Notes: a model not told the origin generated them from the letters alone. Positions 26,590 through 37,134 are shown, counted from the first letter of the stretch. The stretch is DNA of 64,000 nucleotides from Brevibacillus fluminis (GCF_003710825.1 NZ_RHHQ01000007.1:327903-391902), one strand, 5' to 3'. Numbers and translations: made by a program.

Positions 26590-28209
26590 ATGAATTCATC
26601 CGCTTTGCAATCGCGTCGCGCTAGGCTTGCAGGGAAAACGACAGAAGAAGTTGCGGCTCGCATTGGCAGCTTGCTTGCGGGAAGCAATGGCCTGGAAGAA
26701 AAGAAAGAGGAGATTCGGGCACTGCTCGATCAAGCGTTGGGGAAACGCGAATATTTTGTCGTCATCGATGAGACCGGTTTGGGTCAAATCCATACGAATC
26801 GTTTGCGCGAAGGCGTCGTGTTCGGCGATGTGGTCGGACAGCGTGCGGCAGGCACCAGCAAGCTTTTGGCGCAGCTGTACCGCCGTGATACGGGCGAATG
26901 GCTGATCGATACGTCATGTCCGATTGGAGTATACGGCAAAAAACGATACGTGCTGCGGATGGGGACATTGCTGCATCGGCCGTTTCTGCAGCCGGCGATC
27001 CTCGGTCTGAGCGCCCTCCCATCATTCGTCAGCGTACCGATCGGTCTATTATGCGGGGCAGGTCTGATCGAGGTAGCCATTGTCGCAGGCTCTTCTCTGG
27101 CAGTCGGCATGATCGGCGGCCATTTCCTTTATTCGCATATGCAAAAACAGCTGGAAACATGGTTGGGGATGACGCGGACGGTCTCTTCCGGCGATCTGAC
27201 GAAACGGATCGAGACGCAAGCTCGCGACGAATTCCATCAGATGGGGCTGGAATTAAATAAAATGGTGCTGGGCATGAAGAGCATGATCAGCGAAATATCC
27301 TCCTCGTCGAAAACGACGCGATCGATCAGCCTGCAGCAGTCCAAACAGGCGGACGAACTGGCGGAAACGTTTGAGGAGCTGACGGGCATCATGAGCGAGT
27401 TCCATGCAGGAGCAGGGCAGCAGGCAACAGGCACCAAACAAGCGATGGAGCGGTTGGAGGAAGTGTTGCAGCGGCTCATGGAAATACGAGAGGCGGCCGT
27501 CGTCGCCCGAGAGCTCGGCAAGCGTGCAGCAATCGTGACGTCCGATGGAACGAAAGCGGTTTCGTCTGCATCGAACCAGATGGTCCAGATGGAGGCCGCG
27601 ATGAACGGAACGGCCAACCGCATTCAAGAGCTGGCCAAGGGCGCCGAGCTGATCAGCGAGCAGGCAACGTCCATAACACGCATCGCACGCCAAACCAATA
27701 CGCTTGCGCTCAATGCGAGTATTGAAGCGGCACGGGCAGGCGAGCATGGTCGCGGCTTTGCGGTCGTAGCTGGCGAAGTGCGCCAGCTTGCGGAAGAAAC
27801 CACCCGCTTCGCGGAACAGATCGTCGCCACGATCGAGATGATCCATCAAGAAGCCGCGCGCGCAAGGCAAGATTCGCAAGAGGGCCTTCATGTGCTTTTG
27901 GCTGCAAATAACGAAGTGACCGAAGCTGGGCAAGCCATTCGCTCGCTGGAAGCGGTTGTCAAAGAAAATGAACAGCAGTCCGTTCAAAATGAGGAACGGG
28001 CAGAAGCGGTTTTGGATAATTGTCGCAGCGTTATGCAAACAATAAAACAAGTGGAAGCGATTGCCCACGAGTTTTCCGAGAGCGTTGCTGAAGCGGCATC
28101 AGCTGTAGAGGGTCAGACCGAAGCGGTCAACCGGCTTGCGCTTGAGTCGAATCAATTGTCGAATCAGGCGGAAAAGCTAGAAACCATTGTCGAGCGATTC
28201 CGCTATTGA
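26590..28209 (+). CDS. Methyl-accepting chemotaxis protein with N-terminal cytosolic sensor
   Basis: 539 residues. Residues 1-130 contain no membrane segment and include a compact sensor-like stretch ([32 protein letters not shown]). A hydrophobic pair follows (about 142-185), then a HAMP-like region and a long MCP signalling coiled coil with the hairpin tip [34 protein letters not shown] split near 360-395. Unlike classical receptors, no periplasmic domain is apparent, so it may sense an intracellular signal. The start is ATG 26590 (or the adjacent GTG 26587) after AGGGGGTTGGGG; the frame extends upstream to 25765 but that part overlaps other genes. Confidence 0.88.
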   Translation: MNSSALQSRRARLAGKTTEEVAARIGSLLAGSNGLEEKKEEIRALLDQALGKREYFVVIDETGLGQIHTNRLREGVVFGDVVGQRAAGTSKLLAQLYRRDTGEWLIDTSCPIGVYGKKRYVLRMGTLLHRPFLQPAILGLSALPSFVSVPIGLLCGAGLIEVAIVAGSSLAVGMIGGHFLYSHMQKQLETWLGMTRTVSSGDLTKRIETQARDEFHQMGLELNKMVLGMKSMISEISSSSKTTRSISLQQSKQADELAETFEELTGIMSEFHAGAGQQATGTKQAMERLEEVLQRLMEIREAAVVARELGKRAAIVTSDGTKAVSSASNQMVQMEAAMNGTANRIQELAKGAELISEQATSITRIARQTNTLALNASIEAARAGEHGRGFAVVAGEVRQLAEETTRFAEQIVATIEMIHQEAARARQDSQEGLHVLLAANNEVTEAGQAIRSLEAVVKENEQQSVQNEERAEAVLDNCRSVMQTIKQVEAIAHEFSESVAEAASAVEGQTEAVNRLALESNQLSNQAEKLETIVERFRY

Positions 28210-28281
28210 CGGCGTAAGTGCCCGAATCAGCAAGGTCGTAATAAACTTTTCACATTTTAAACCCCTCTATTACGGACATAA

Positions 28282-28290
28282 TGATATAAT
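28282..28290 (+). promoter_or_regulatory. Extended -10 promoter of the hem operon
   Basis: TGATATAAT is a perfect extended -10 (TATAAT at 28285-28290); no strong -35. It lies about 40 bases before hemA. No T-box or other riboswitch was seen here. Confidence 0.6.
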
Positions 28291-28329
28291 GAGAGTGCAA
28301 TTTGAACGATGACGTTTGGGAGGAAGACC

Positions 28330-29688
28330 ATGGATATCCTGTTAGTGGGACTAAACTATAAAACAGCACCTGTCGAAATTCGGGAGAAATTTACGTTCAA
28401 TGACGACAGCACACCCAGGGCGCTGCACCTTCTCTCTCAGACGAAAAGCATCGTCGAAAGTGTAATTATCGGTACGTGCAACCGCACAGAGATTTATGTG
28501 GTGTGCGATCAGCTACATACAGGTCGTTTTTATACGCGTAATTTTCTCGCGGACTGGTTCGGCATCGACAAGGAACAGTTCCAGCCGTATTTATATATCA
28601 AAGAAAACGAAGAAGCGATTGAGCATTTGTTCAACGTAGCCTGTGGACTCGATTCCATGGTGATGGGTGAGACGCAGATTTTGGGCCAAGTGCGTTCCGC
28701 ATTTATGCTGGCGCAGGAACACAAAGTCACCGGCACCGTGTTCAATACGCTTTTCCGCCAGGCTGTCACCCTGGCAAAACGCGCGCATACCGAGACCGGC
28801 ATCAATGAAAATGCTGTTTCCGTCAGCTATGCGGCGATCGAACTCGGCAAAAAGATTTTTGGTTCCTTCCATGACAAACAGGTGTTGATTTTGGGCGCAG
28901 GTAAAATGAGCGAACTGACTGCTAAGCATCTGTCCGCAAACGGCGTTAACAAAGTGTGCGTCGCCAACCGGACGATCGAGCGCGCGCGTCTGCTCGCCGA
29001 AAAATTCAAAGGGGACGCAATCACGATGGAGCAATTGCCCGAGCAGTTGCTCACAGCCGACATCGTCATTTCCTCGACCGGTGCTACAGGCTATGTGCTG
29101 ACCAAAGACAGCCTGGCGCCGATCGTGAAAAAACGCAAGCATCGTCCATTGTTCATGATCGATATCGCCGTACCGCGCGATTTAGACCCAGCTTTGCATG
29201 ATCTGGACAATGTATACCTTTACGATATCGATGATTTGCAAGGAATCGTTGCGACCAATATGGAAGAGCGCCAGCAAGCCGCTGCTGCGATCCGCGAAAT
29301 GATTTGCGAGGAAATCGTCGCCTTCACATCCTGGCTGCAAACGCTGGGCGTGGTGCCGCTCATTTCCGCGCTCCGCGAAAAAGCATTCGCCATTCACGGC
29401 GATGCCATGGACAAAATCGAGAACAAGCTGCCGAATTTGACCGAACGAGAACTGCACATTATTCGTAAGCATACAAAAGGAATTATCAATCAAATTTTGC
29501 ATGATCCGGTCGTTCGCTTGAAAGAGCTAGCTGTTCAAAAAAGCGGGGATGACGTTCTGGAGATATTCTCATCCATCTTTGCGTTGGAAGACATTTTGGA
29601 ACGCAATCAAAAGGAAAGCGAATGGGAGCTCGCCAAAAAACAGCAAACCGTTCGTGAGAAGCTGGTTCCTTCCCGAGTCAACGACTAA
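28330..29688 (+). CDS. hemA: Glutamyl-tRNA reductase
   Basis: 452 residues; reduces glutamyl-tRNA to glutamate-1-semialdehyde, the first committed step of tetrapyrrole synthesis. Catalytic Cys in GTCNRTEIYVV near 50, GLDSMVMGETQILGQVR near 105, NADPH-binding GAGKMSELTAKHL near 190, and a C-terminal dimerisation helix (IIRKHTKGIINQILHDP). ATG 28330 follows GGGAGGAAG; an in-frame ATG at 28309 precedes the ribosome site. It heads the hem operon. Confidence 0.97.
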   Translation: MDILLVGLNYKTAPVEIREKFTFNDDSTPRALHLLSQTKSIVESVIIGTCNRTEIYVVCDQLHTGRFYTRNFLADWFGIDKEQFQPYLYIKENEEAIEHLFNVACGLDSMVMGETQILGQVRSAFMLAQEHKVTGTVFNTLFRQAVTLAKRAHTETGINENAVSVSYAAIELGKKIFGSFHDKQVLILGAGKMSELTAKHLSANGVNKVCVANRTIERARLLAEKFKGDAITMEQLPEQLLTADIVISSTGATGYVLTKDSLAPIVKKRKHRPLFMIDIAVPRDLDPALHDLDNVYLYDIDDLQGIVATNMEERQQAAAAIREMICEEIVAFTSWLQTLGVVPLISALREKAFAIHGDAMDKIENKLPNLTERELHIIRKHTKGIINQILHDPVVRLKELAVQKSGDDVLEIFSSIFALEDILERNQKESEWELAKKQQTVREKLVPSRVND

Positions 29689-29712
29689 ACGCTATACCTA
29701 CAAATAGAAACG

Positions 29713-29750
29713 AGAACGGGCTTACCGTAATGGGTGCCCGTTCTTTATGC
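29713..29750 (+). terminator. Hairpin between hemA and hemX (possible attenuator)
   Basis: AGAACGGGC (29713-29721) pairs with GCCCGTTCT (29736-29744) around a 14-base loop, followed by only TTAT. The T tract is too short for a strong terminator, so it may attenuate or mark mRNA processing. Confidence 0.45.
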
Positions 29751-29767
29751 GAAAGAGGGGAGAAGAG

Positions 29768-30586
29768 ATGGCAGATGTAAGATGGGTTTATGATGTTACC
29801 ATCTTTCTCTACGCGGCGAGCGTCCTCTTCTATTTTCATGACTTCTTGCAAAGTAACCGAAAAGTCAACCGACTGGCTTTTGGGTTGCTTGCCGTCGTTT
29901 GGTGCTTGCAAACCGTCTTTTTCGTCTCGCAAATGACCGCGAAGTTGTACTTCCCGGTTCTTACTTTGTTTGAGACGCTATTTTTTTATTCATGGGTGCT
30001 GGTAACGTTATCCATGGTCATGAATTATTTATTCAGGATTGACTTAATTGTCTTTTTTACCAATGTAATCGGGTTCGTCGTACTTTCGCTTTCCATGTTC
30101 GCACAGGAGACGGAGATGATCGAGCAGACCAAGGCTTTGACATCGGAGCTGCTGTTCATCCACATCACCTTGGCGTTGATCAGCTACGCGGCTTTTTCCC
30201 TTTCGCTTGTGTTCTCCATCATGTATTTGGTGCAGCACTACATGCTCAAACGGAAGCGCTGGTCTCCGCTGTTCCGGCGCCTGCCGAGCCTCGACAAGCT
30301 GGAGCTGTTTTCCGATCGACTCAACATGATCGGCCTGCCCCTCTTGCTGTTGGGCGTGATTCTCGGAGCCATCTGGGGCCACCTCGTCTTGAGCGCACAT
30401 TTTTGGCTCGATCCAAAAGTAGGAATGTCGACATTGGTTTTGATCGGCTACTCCATCGTCATGTATCAGCGCATTACGGACAAATGGCGAGGAAGCAGGC
30501 TGGCGGTTAGCAATCTGGTTGCGTTTTCATTGCTGCTGCTGAACTTCCTGTTTACAGACATATCTGGTTTTCATCGTTGGATGTAG
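29768..30586 (+). CDS. hemX: HemX / CcsA-like integral membrane protein
   Basis: 272 residues with about eight membrane helices; cytochrome c assembly (CcsA/ResC-like) family. FIHITLALISYAAFSLSLVFSIMYL and GAIWGHLVLSAHFWLDPK resemble the family's tryptophan-rich part, although the full WWD motif is not present. B. subtilis HemX, in the same operon position, lowers the level of HemA. ATG 29768 follows GAGGGGAGAAG. sirC begins 13 bases after its stop. Confidence 0.9.
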   Translation: MADVRWVYDVTIFLYAASVLFYFHDFLQSNRKVNRLAFGLLAVVWCLQTVFFVSQMTAKLYFPVLTLFETLFFYSWVLVTLSMVMNYLFRIDLIVFFTNVIGFVVLSLSMFAQETEMIEQTKALTSELLFIHITLALISYAAFSLSLVFSIMYLVQHYMLKRKRWSPLFRRLPSLDKLELFSDRLNMIGLPLLLLGVILGAIWGHLVLSAHFWLDPKVGMSTLVLIGYSIVMYQRITDKWRGSRLAVSNLVAFSLLLLNFLFTDISGFHRWM

Positions 30587-30599
30587 AGGAGTTAGGTGT

Positions 30600-31250
30600 A
30601 TGGATTCGTATTTTCCGATCGTAATCGACATACATGAAAAAAAGTGCCTGGTGGTCGGCGGCGGTGAGGTGGCGACGCGCAAAGTCGAGTCGCTTCTGCA
30701 GGCAGGTGCGGATGTGACCGTCATCTCGCCAGAAGCGGGTGACGGCATTCGCGAATGGGCACAGGACGGACGCTTGCACTGGCGCAACGAAGCGTTTTCG
30801 GAAATCGATGTGACCGAATTTGCTTTCGTCATTGCTGCGACCAACCAGAGCGAGGTCAACCATGCCGTCTATCATGCAGTCCGTCAATCGGGCGGCTGGG
30901 TCAACATCGTGGATCGACCGGATCTGTGCAATTTCATTCTTCCGTCGGTTGTAAAAAGAGGCAAGCTGACGATCTCGGTCTCCACGTCGGGTGCAAGCCC
31001 GGGGCTAGCACGCAAAATCAAGCAAACGATCGAACAAGAGATTGGTCCGGAATATGAGGAATACGTCGATTTCCTGGCACGGATCCGGCAGCAGGTGCTG
31101 GCGGAAGTGGGCAATCACGGACAGCGCAAAAAGATTTTCCGCGAGCTTTTGCAAGACCGTTTCATAGAAGCGTCGGAAGCGGAGCGTTATGCGATGGCCG
31201 CTGAATTGGTAAAGAATGTAGCAGAAGAGTATGTAGGGAGGCAATTATGA
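30600..31250 (+). CDS. sirC: Precorrin-2 dehydrogenase (SirC/Met8-type)
   Basis: 216 residues. The NAD-binding Rossmann motif [18 protein letters not shown] is at about 16-33; [31 protein letters not shown] and [13 protein letters not shown] are hallmarks of the Met8/CysG-N family. It oxidises precorrin-2 to sirohydrochlorin and may also insert iron. Its place between hemX and hemC, upstream of a cobA-hemD fusion, adds a siroheme branch to the heme operon. The stop overlaps the hemC start by 4 bases (ATGA). Confidence 0.93.
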   Translation: MDSYFPIVIDIHEKKCLVVGGGEVATRKVESLLQAGADVTVISPEAGDGIREWAQDGRLHWRNEAFSEIDVTEFAFVIAATNQSEVNHAVYHAVRQSGGWVNIVDRPDLCNFILPSVVKRGKLTISVSTSGASPGLARKIKQTIEQEIGPEYEEYVDFLARIRQQVLAEVGNHGQRKKIFRELLQDRFIEASEAERYAMAAELVKNVAEEYVGRQL

Positions 31251-32191
31251 AAAACTGGAAAGTAGGATCTCGTAAAAGCATGTTGGCCCTGACTCAGACC
31301 AATTGGGTCATCGAACAATTGAAGAAGCTGGATGCCGAGTCAACATTCGAAGTCCATGAAATTGTGACCAAAGGGGACGTCATTCTGGATGTGACGCTTT
31401 CCAAGGTGGGCGGCAAAGGCTTGTTTGTAAAAGAAATCGAGCAATCGCTCTTTGATAAAGAAACGGATATGGCGGTACACAGCATGAAGGATATGCCATC
31501 CGAGCTGCCGGAAGGGCTTGTGATCGGTGCGGTTCCAAAGCGGGTAGATCCGCGTGATGTGTTGATTTCGCTGACAGGAAAAACGCTCGATGAGCTGCCG
31601 GAAGGGGCGGTTGTCGGAACGAGCAGCCTGCGCCGCGCTGCACAGCTGTTGAATTATCGCCCTGATTTGCAAATTCGTTCGATTCGCGGAAACATCGACA
31701 CGCGCCTGCGCAAGCTGAAGGAAGAAGGCTTCGATGCGATTATCCTTGCAGCAGCAGGCCTGGAGCGGGTTAACTGGAATGGTACAATCACGCAATTTTT
31801 GCCGGTGGAAATCAGTTTGCCAGCGGTTGGTCAAGGGGCATTGGCGATCGAATGCCGCGCGGACGACACGGAAATGCTGGCTCTACTGAAAAAATTCGAT
31901 CATCAGCCAACGAAGCTTGCGGTTACTGCGGAGCGCGCATTCTTGCACAAAATGCAAGGGGGCTGCCAGGTACCGATCGGGGCATATGCGACGATTGAAG
32001 AAGGAGCCGAAGGCGCGATGCCGCAAATCACCTTGACCGGCATGGTTGGAGCCCCGGATGGCTCCACCTTGATTAAACATACGATTACCGGAACCGATCC
32101 TGAGGTACTTGGGGTACAGGTCGCGAATCACCTGCTGGATTTGGGTGCAGGTGAGATTTTGGCCAGCGTATTGGAGGAGAATGCACGATGA
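31247..32191 (+). CDS. hemC: Hydroxymethylbilane synthase (porphobilinogen deaminase)
   Basis: 314 residues; polymerises four porphobilinogens. [16 protein letters not shown] at the start, [12 protein letters not shown] near 80, [12 protein letters not shown] near 125, [10 protein letters not shown] near 148, and the dipyrromethane-cofactor Cys in [11 protein letters not shown] near 240. Translationally coupled on both sides: 4-base overlaps with sirC and with the cobA-hemD gene. Confidence 0.97.
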   Translation: MKNWKVGSRKSMLALTQTNWVIEQLKKLDAESTFEVHEIVTKGDVILDVTLSKVGGKGLFVKEIEQSLFDKETDMAVHSMKDMPSELPEGLVIGAVPKRVDPRDVLISLTGKTLDELPEGAVVGTSSLRRAAQLLNYRPDLQIRSIRGNIDTRLRKLKEEGFDAIILAAAGLERVNWNGTITQFLPVEISLPAVGQGALAIECRADDTEMLALLKKFDHQPTKLAVTAERAFLHKMQGGCQVPIGAYATIEEGAEGAMPQITLTGMVGAPDGSTLIKHTITGTDPEVLGVQVANHLLDLGAGEILASVLEENAR

Positions 32192-33696
32192 GCAAAGGTA
32201 AAGTATATCTGGTTGGCGCAGGCCCGGGGGATCCCAAACTGATTACCGTCCGCGGATTGGAAACGATCAAAATTGCGGACTGCATCGTTTATGACCGGCT
32301 TGCCAGCCCGAGACTGCTTACCCATGCCAAGCCTGGTGTGGAACTGATTTATTGCGGGAAGCTACCTGACCGCCACACATTGACACAAGAGGAAATCAAT
32401 CAGGTTCTGGTGGATAAAGCATTGGAAGGCAAAATCGTCACACGGCTCAAGGGCGGGGACCCGTCGATTTTCGGCCGTGTGGGCGAAGAAGCGGAAGAGC
32501 TGGTGAAACATGAGATTCCGTTTGAGATCGTTCCGGGGATTACATCAGGGATCGCAGCGCCAGCGTACGCAGGCATCCCGGTGACGCACCGTGATTTCAA
32601 TTCCTCATTGGCCATTGTAACGGGTCATGAGCGCCCGGATAAGACGGTTTCCAGTGTGAACTGGGAAAAGCTAGCGACCGCTGTCGGGACCCTCATCTTT
32701 TATATGGGCGTGGGGAACCTTCCCTTTATCCGTGAGCAACTGATCAAACACGGCCGTTCGCCGCAAACACCGGTGGCTTTGGTGCGCTGGGGCACGACGA
32801 TCGACCAGGAAACGCTGGTTGGCACACTGGAAGACATCGTGGAGAAACGCGAAGCAGCAGGGCTTTCCAACCCATCTATCATCATCGTCGGGGAAGTGGT
32901 GGAGCTCCGTGAAAAGCTGCAATGGTTCGAGAAAAAGCCGCTGTTTGGCAAACGCATTCTGGTCACACGTGCACGCAGTCAGGCAAGCGAACTGTCCGAG
33001 CAAATTGCCGAGCTGGGTGGAGAGCCGTTTGAATTTCCGCTGGTTAAGATGGTTTCGCCAGAAGACAGCAAGCCGCTTGACGATGCGATCCAACAGCTGG
33101 GCAGCTTTGACTGGGTCATGTTCACGAGCGCGAACGGGGTCGCATTTTTCTTTAAACGACTGCGTGAGCTCAGCGTAGATATTCGGACAATGCGTGCCAA
33201 GATTGCCGCAGTCGGTCCGAAAACAGCGGCTGAGCTGGAGGAAAAAGGGTTAACCGTGGAAGTATTGCCCGGGGAATTTCGCGCGGAAGGCTTGCTCGAT
33301 ACGCTGCAAGGCCAGCTGAAGGCTGGGGAACGTGTCCTTTTGCCGCGTGCAGACATCGCGCGGGAGACGTTGCCGAAAACGCTTCGTGAGCTTGGCCTCG
33401 ACGTGACGGAAGCAGACACCTATGATACGCTTATAGATGCGGAAAATATTGCCGAGACGCTTGAATTGCTTCAAGAAGGCGCGATCCATATCATCACATT
33501 CACAAGCTCGTCTACGGTGAAAAATTTTGTTCAAGCCATGCAAGGGCATGACCTGACCCAGCTGCTGTCCGGTGTGAAAATCGCTTGCATTGGACCGATT
33601 ACGGCCGATACGGCCCGCAGCTTGGGACTGGCTGTTGATTGGGTGGCGACAGATTATACGATTCAAGGCCTGCTTGACGTGATCAAGCAAGGGTAA
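32188..33696 (+). CDS. cobA-hemD: Uroporphyrinogen-III C-methyltransferase / uroporphyrinogen-III synthase fusion
   Basis: 502 residues, two enzymes. Residues 1-245 are the SAM-dependent methyltransferase ([55 protein letters not shown]) that makes precorrin-2. Residues about 252-502 are uroporphyrinogen-III synthase ([50 protein letters not shown]). The fusion supplies and immediately methylates uroporphyrinogen III, feeding SirC. HemC overlap is 4 bases. Similar fusions are known in Firmicutes. Confidence 0.96.
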   Translation: MSKGKVYLVGAGPGDPKLITVRGLETIKIADCIVYDRLASPRLLTHAKPGVELIYCGKLPDRHTLTQEEINQVLVDKALEGKIVTRLKGGDPSIFGRVGEEAEELVKHEIPFEIVPGITSGIAAPAYAGIPVTHRDFNSSLAIVTGHERPDKTVSSVNWEKLATAVGTLIFYMGVGNLPFIREQLIKHGRSPQTPVALVRWGTTIDQETLVGTLEDIVEKREAAGLSNPSIIIVGEVVELREKLQWFEKKPLFGKRILVTRARSQASELSEQIAELGGEPFEFPLVKMVSPEDSKPLDDAIQQLGSFDWVMFTSANGVAFFFKRLRELSVDIRTMRAKIAAVGPKTAAELEEKGLTVEVLPGEFRAEGLLDTLQGQLKAGERVLLPRADIARETLPKTLRELGLDVTEADTYDTLIDAENIAETLELLQEGAIHIITFTSSSTVKNFVQAMQGHDLTQLLSGVKIACIGPITADTARSLGLAVDWVATDYTIQGLLDVIKQG

Positions 33697-33709
33697 GGAG
33701 GAGAAACAC

Positions 33710-34687
33710 GTGGCACTTTCATTCGATCGTCATCGCCGTCTTCGCACAAGTCCGGCGATGCGCAATCTGGTCCGTGAATTTCATGTTCGCAAAGAAGATC
33801 TGATTTATCCGCTGTTCATTGTGGAAGGAACGGGTGTGAAAAACGAGATTTCCTCGATGCCGGGCGTTTATCAATTTTCGCTCGACCGTTTGAATGAAGA
33901 GTTGGAGGAAATCGTAGCGATCGGGATTCAGTCGGTCCTGATGTTCGGTATCCCGGATGAAAAAGACGCTTGCGGCTCGCAAGGTTATGCAGAGGATGGA
34001 ATCGTACAAAAAGCGATTCGCCAAATCAAGGAAACGCATCCTCAGCTGGTCGTCGTTGCCGATACATGCTTGTGTGAGTACACCGACCACGGCCACTGTG
34101 GGGTGATCCATAATCACGATGTAGACAATGATGAGTCGCTGGAACTGCTGGCGAAAACGGCTGTATCGCAAGCGAGAGCAGGTGCAGACATCATCGCTCC
34201 GTCGAACATGATGGACGGTTTCGTGATTGCTATTCGCCAAGCGTTGGACGAAGCAGGCTTCAAGAATATCCCAATCATGTCCTATGCGGTAAAATACGCT
34301 TCCGCTTACTACGGCCCGTTCCGTGAGGCGGCAGAATCCACGCCGCAGTTTGGCGATCGCAAAACCTATCAGATGGACCCGGCCAATGCGCGCGAAGGAG
34401 TGCGCGAAGCCGCTTCCGATATCGCCGAAGGCGCGGATTTTCTGATCGTTAAGCCGGGCCTTGCTTACATGGACATGGTGCACCGCTTGCGTGAGAAGTT
34501 CGAAGTGCCGATGGTTGTGTACAATGTGAGTGCCGAATACTCCATGGTGAAAGCTGCCGCATTGAACGGCTGGATCGATGAAGAACGGATTGTCATGGAA
34601 ACGATGGTTGGCTTCAAACGCGCAGGTGCGGATTTGATCATTACCTACCACGCAAAAGATGTTGCCAAATGGCTGGGAGGGAACTAA
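33710..34687 (+). CDS. hemB: Delta-aminolevulinic acid dehydratase (porphobilinogen synthase)
   Basis: 325 residues; condenses two aminolevulinates. [17 protein letters not shown] near the start, zinc-site cysteines in [15 protein letters not shown] near 118-132, and Schiff-base lysines in [14 protein letters not shown] near 195 and [14 protein letters not shown] near 250. GTG start at 33710 after AAGGAGGAG. The stop is two bases before the AhbAB start, and its last codons contain that gene's ribosome site. Confidence 0.97.
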   Translation: MALSFDRHRRLRTSPAMRNLVREFHVRKEDLIYPLFIVEGTGVKNEISSMPGVYQFSLDRLNEELEEIVAIGIQSVLMFGIPDEKDACGSQGYAEDGIVQKAIRQIKETHPQLVVVADTCLCEYTDHGHCGVIHNHDVDNDESLELLAKTAVSQARAGADIIAPSNMMDGFVIAIRQALDEAGFKNIPIMSYAVKYASAYYGPFREAAESTPQFGDRKTYQMDPANAREGVREAASDIAEGADFLIVKPGLAYMDMVHRLREKFEVPMVVYNVSAEYSMVKAAALNGWIDEERIVMETMVGFKRAGADLIITYHAKDVAKWLGGN

Positions 34688-34689
34688 CG

Positions 34690-35742
34690 ATGTCAGTTGA
34701 TTTGTTGGATGCAGTCGATAAAGAGATTTTGGATTTCGTGCAAAAGGAAATTCCACTCGTAGCAGAGCCGTTCAAAGTGCTGGCGGAAAAAGTGGGTATT
34801 TCCGAGGAAGAATTTATAGAGCGTCTGAACAAGATGAAAGGCGAGTCGATCCGCCAAATTTCCGCGATCTGTGACACCAAGGCATTGGGGTACAAATCCA
34901 GCTTGGTTGCTGCCCGCATCGCGCCAGATAAGCTCGATGAAATGGCGAAAGTATTCAACCAACATCCGGGCATTACGCACAACTACAAGCGGAACCATGA
35001 TTTCAACCTGTGGTTCACCATCGCAGTTCCGCCTAACAGCCGTTTTGGTCTGGAAAAAACCGTTGAGATTCTCGGCGAAATGGCAAATGTGGAGTCGATC
35101 CGCATTTTGCCGACGCTGAAGCTATACAAAATCGGCGTTCAGCTCGACGTGAAAAAAGAGAGCGAGGCAAATGCCAAAGCAGCGCCTACCTATACCGAAG
35201 AGATGCGCCAAGCGGCGATGAATATGGAATTGACCGACAATGACATCAAGGCGATTCTGGAGCTGCAAAAAGACCTGGAGATCACGTCCCGTCCGTTCGA
35301 TGTGCTGGCTGCCAATGCCAACATGACGACTGATGAACTGCTTGGTCATGCGCACAAGCTGGTCGAACGCGGTCAAATGCGCCGTTTCTCCGCTGTATTG
35401 AACCACCGCAAAGCAGGCTTCCGTGCAAACGGCATGGGCGTATGGAACGTACCGGAAGAGCAAGCGAACGAAATCGGCTTGAAAATGGGTTCATTCCGCG
35501 CTGTCAGCCACTGCTACCTGCGCCCGACCTATCCAGACTGGAAATACAACATTTTCACGATGGTTCACGGCCGCGACATGGAAGAGTGCGAATCGATCCT
35601 GCAAGCGATCGAAGACGAAACCGGCATTACGGATCGGATCACGCTGTACTCCACAAAAGAATACAAAAAGACGCGCGTTTCGTACTTCACACCGGAAATT
35701 TATGAGTGGGAAGAGGAAGTAGCGCAACGTCTCGGGCTGTAA
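34690..35742 (+). CDS. ahbAB: Siroheme decarboxylase-like protein, AhbA-AhbB fusion (NirDL/Lrp-AsnC fold)
   Basis: 350 residues: two tandem Lrp/AsnC-like units. Unit 1 (about 1-160) has a winged-helix part and HNYKRNHDFNLWFTIAVP; unit 2 (about 180-350) has RRFSAVLNHRKAGFRANGMGVW split near 235-256 and SHCYLRPTYPDWKYNIFTMVHG split near 270-292. These His/Trp/Tyr-rich motifs mark siroheme decarboxylase subunits (AhbA/AhbB) and heme-d1 NirD/L/G/H, not DNA-binding regulators. Known AhbA and AhbB are usually separate proteins of about 150-180 residues; here they are one chain. It would convert siroheme to 12,18-didecarboxysiroheme. ATG 34690 follows GGGAGGGAA; an ATG at 34669 is upstream of that site. 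It sits between hemB and hemL. Confidence 0.82.
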   Translation: MSVDLLDAVDKEILDFVQKEIPLVAEPFKVLAEKVGISEEEFIERLNKMKGESIRQISAICDTKALGYKSSLVAARIAPDKLDEMAKVFNQHPGITHNYKRNHDFNLWFTIAVPPNSRFGLEKTVEILGEMANVESIRILPTLKLYKIGVQLDVKKESEANAKAAPTYTEEMRQAAMNMELTDNDIKAILELQKDLEITSRPFDVLAANANMTTDELLGHAHKLVERGQMRRFSAVLNHRKAGFRANGMGVWNVPEEQANEIGLKMGSFRAVSHCYLRPTYPDWKYNIFTMVHGRDMEECESILQAIEDETGITDRITLYSTKEYKKTRVSYFTPEIYEWEEEVAQRLGL

Positions 35743-35776
35743 GAGCAGCGCCCGGCGTTTACTGATTTCATAGCTG

Positions 35777-35813
35777 ACAGCGCTTGTTGACGAGATCCAC
35801 AGACAAGCGCTGT
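35777..35813 (+). repeat. Intergenic hairpin upstream of hemL
   Basis: Perfect 11-bp inverted repeat ACAGCGCTTGT / ACAAGCGCTGT (35777-35787, 35803-35813), 15-base loop, no T tract. It may stabilise or help process the operon transcript. Confidence 0.55.
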
Positions 35814-35844
35814 TCGCACATCACAATACTTGAGGTGAATCTAA

Positions 35845-37134
35845 ATGCATCGCGGTTACGAACAATCCATTCAAGCATTTGCAGAAGCCAAGCAATATAT
35901 CCCAGGCGGGGTCAACAGCCCTGTGCGTGCATTCAAAAGCGTAGGCGGCAATCCAGTCTACATCGCCAAGGGAGAAGGGGCCCGCATCACAGACGTGGAC
36001 GGAAATACATACTTGGATTACATCGGTTCCTGGGGACCATTGATTTTGGGTCACTCCCATCCGAACGTCTTGAAAGCGATTTTGGATACGGCTGTGCTCG
36101 GTACGAGCTTCGGCGCACCGACGGAGCGCGAAACCGAGATGGCAAAGCTCGTATGTGACATCGTTCCTTCCGTGGAGATCGTCCGCATGGTCAACTCCGG
36201 TACAGAAGCGACGATGAGCGCACTGCGCCTTGCACGCGGCTACACCAAACGCGATAAAATCATGAAATTCGAAGGCTGTTATCACGGCCATGCAGACAGC
36301 TTGCTGATCAAGGCGGGCTCGGGCGTGGCGACTCTCGGTCTGCCGGACAGCCCGGGCGTTCCTAGCTCGACTGCCGTCAACACGATTACAGTTCCGTACA
36401 ATGATTTGGAGAGCGTTCGCCTCGCATTTGAAACGTTTGGCCATGAGCTGGCAGCGGTTATCGTCGAGCCGATCGCGGGCAATATGGGCGTCGTGCCACC
36501 ACAGCCTGGCTTCCTGGAAGGGTTGCGTGAAATCACCCGCCAATACGGCACCGTCTTCATCATCGATGAAGTGATGACCGGTTTCCGCGTCGCACGCGGT
36601 GGTGCGCAAGATTTGTACAAAATTGATCCGGACCTGACCACGATGGGCAAAGTCATCGGTGGCGGCTTGCCGGTTGGCGCATACGGCGGTAAACGCGAGA
36701 TCATGGAACAAATGGCACCGGCAGGGCCAATTTACCAGGCGGGTACGCTGTCCGGCAATCCGCTCGCGATGGCAGCAGGTATCGCGACATTGAATGAACT
36801 CGGCAAACCGGGCGTTTATGAACAACTCGAAGCACGTTCCGCCCGACTGGCTGAAGGACTGGTAGACAGCGCACGCAAAGTCGGCTTGCCATACACAATG
36901 AATCGCGTCGGTTCGATGGTCTGCTTGTTCTTTACCGAAACACCTGTCATCAACTACGAGACGGCGAAAACGTCCGACCTGGAGCGCTTCAAAAAATACT
37001 TCCATTATTTGCTTGAAGAAGGCGTAATGCTCCCGCCATCGCAGTTTGAAGGCATGTTTGTTTCCACAGTGCACACCGAGGACGACATTGAGTTTACGAT
37101 TGAAGCCGCGCACCGTGCGATGAAACGTCTGTAA
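35845..37134 (+). CDS. hemL: Glutamate-1-semialdehyde 2,1-aminomutase
   Basis: 429-residue PLP/PMP enzyme making 5-aminolevulinate. [17 protein letters not shown] near 19, [13 protein letters not shown] near 60, [18 protein letters not shown] near 115, [10 protein letters not shown] near 148, and PLP lysine in [16 protein letters not shown] near 268. GAGGTGA precedes the ATG. It closes the hem operon, with spoVID some 7 kb further on; in B. subtilis the two are adjacent, so an accessory block is inserted here. Confidence 0.97.
   Translation: MHRGYEQSIQAFAEAKQYIPGGVNSPVRAFKSVGGNPVYIAKGEGARITDVDGNTYLDYIGSWGPLILGHSHPNVLKAILDTAVLGTSFGAPTERETEMAKLVCDIVPSVEIVRMVNSGTEATMSALRLARGYTKRDKIMKFEGCYHGHADSLLIKAGSGVATLGLPDSPGVPSSTAVNTITVPYNDLESVRLAFETFGHELAAVIVEPIAGNMGVVPPQPGFLEGLREITRQYGTVFIIDEVMTGFRVARGGAQDLYKIDPDLTTMGKVIGGGLPVGAYGGKREIMEQMAPAGPIYQAGTLSGNPLAMAAGIATLNELGKPGVYEQLEARSARLAEGLVDSARKVGLPYTMNRVGSMVCLFFTETPVINYETAKTSDLERFKKYFHYLLEEGVMLPPSQFEGMFVSTVHTEDDIEFTIEAAHRAMKRL

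Noticed and set aside
34690..35742. Call as Lrp/AsnC transcriptional regulator
   Set aside because: The motifs HNYKRNHDFNLWF and LRPTYPDWKYN are specific to the AhbA/B and NirDL family, the gene sits inside the hem operon, and two such units occur in tandem.
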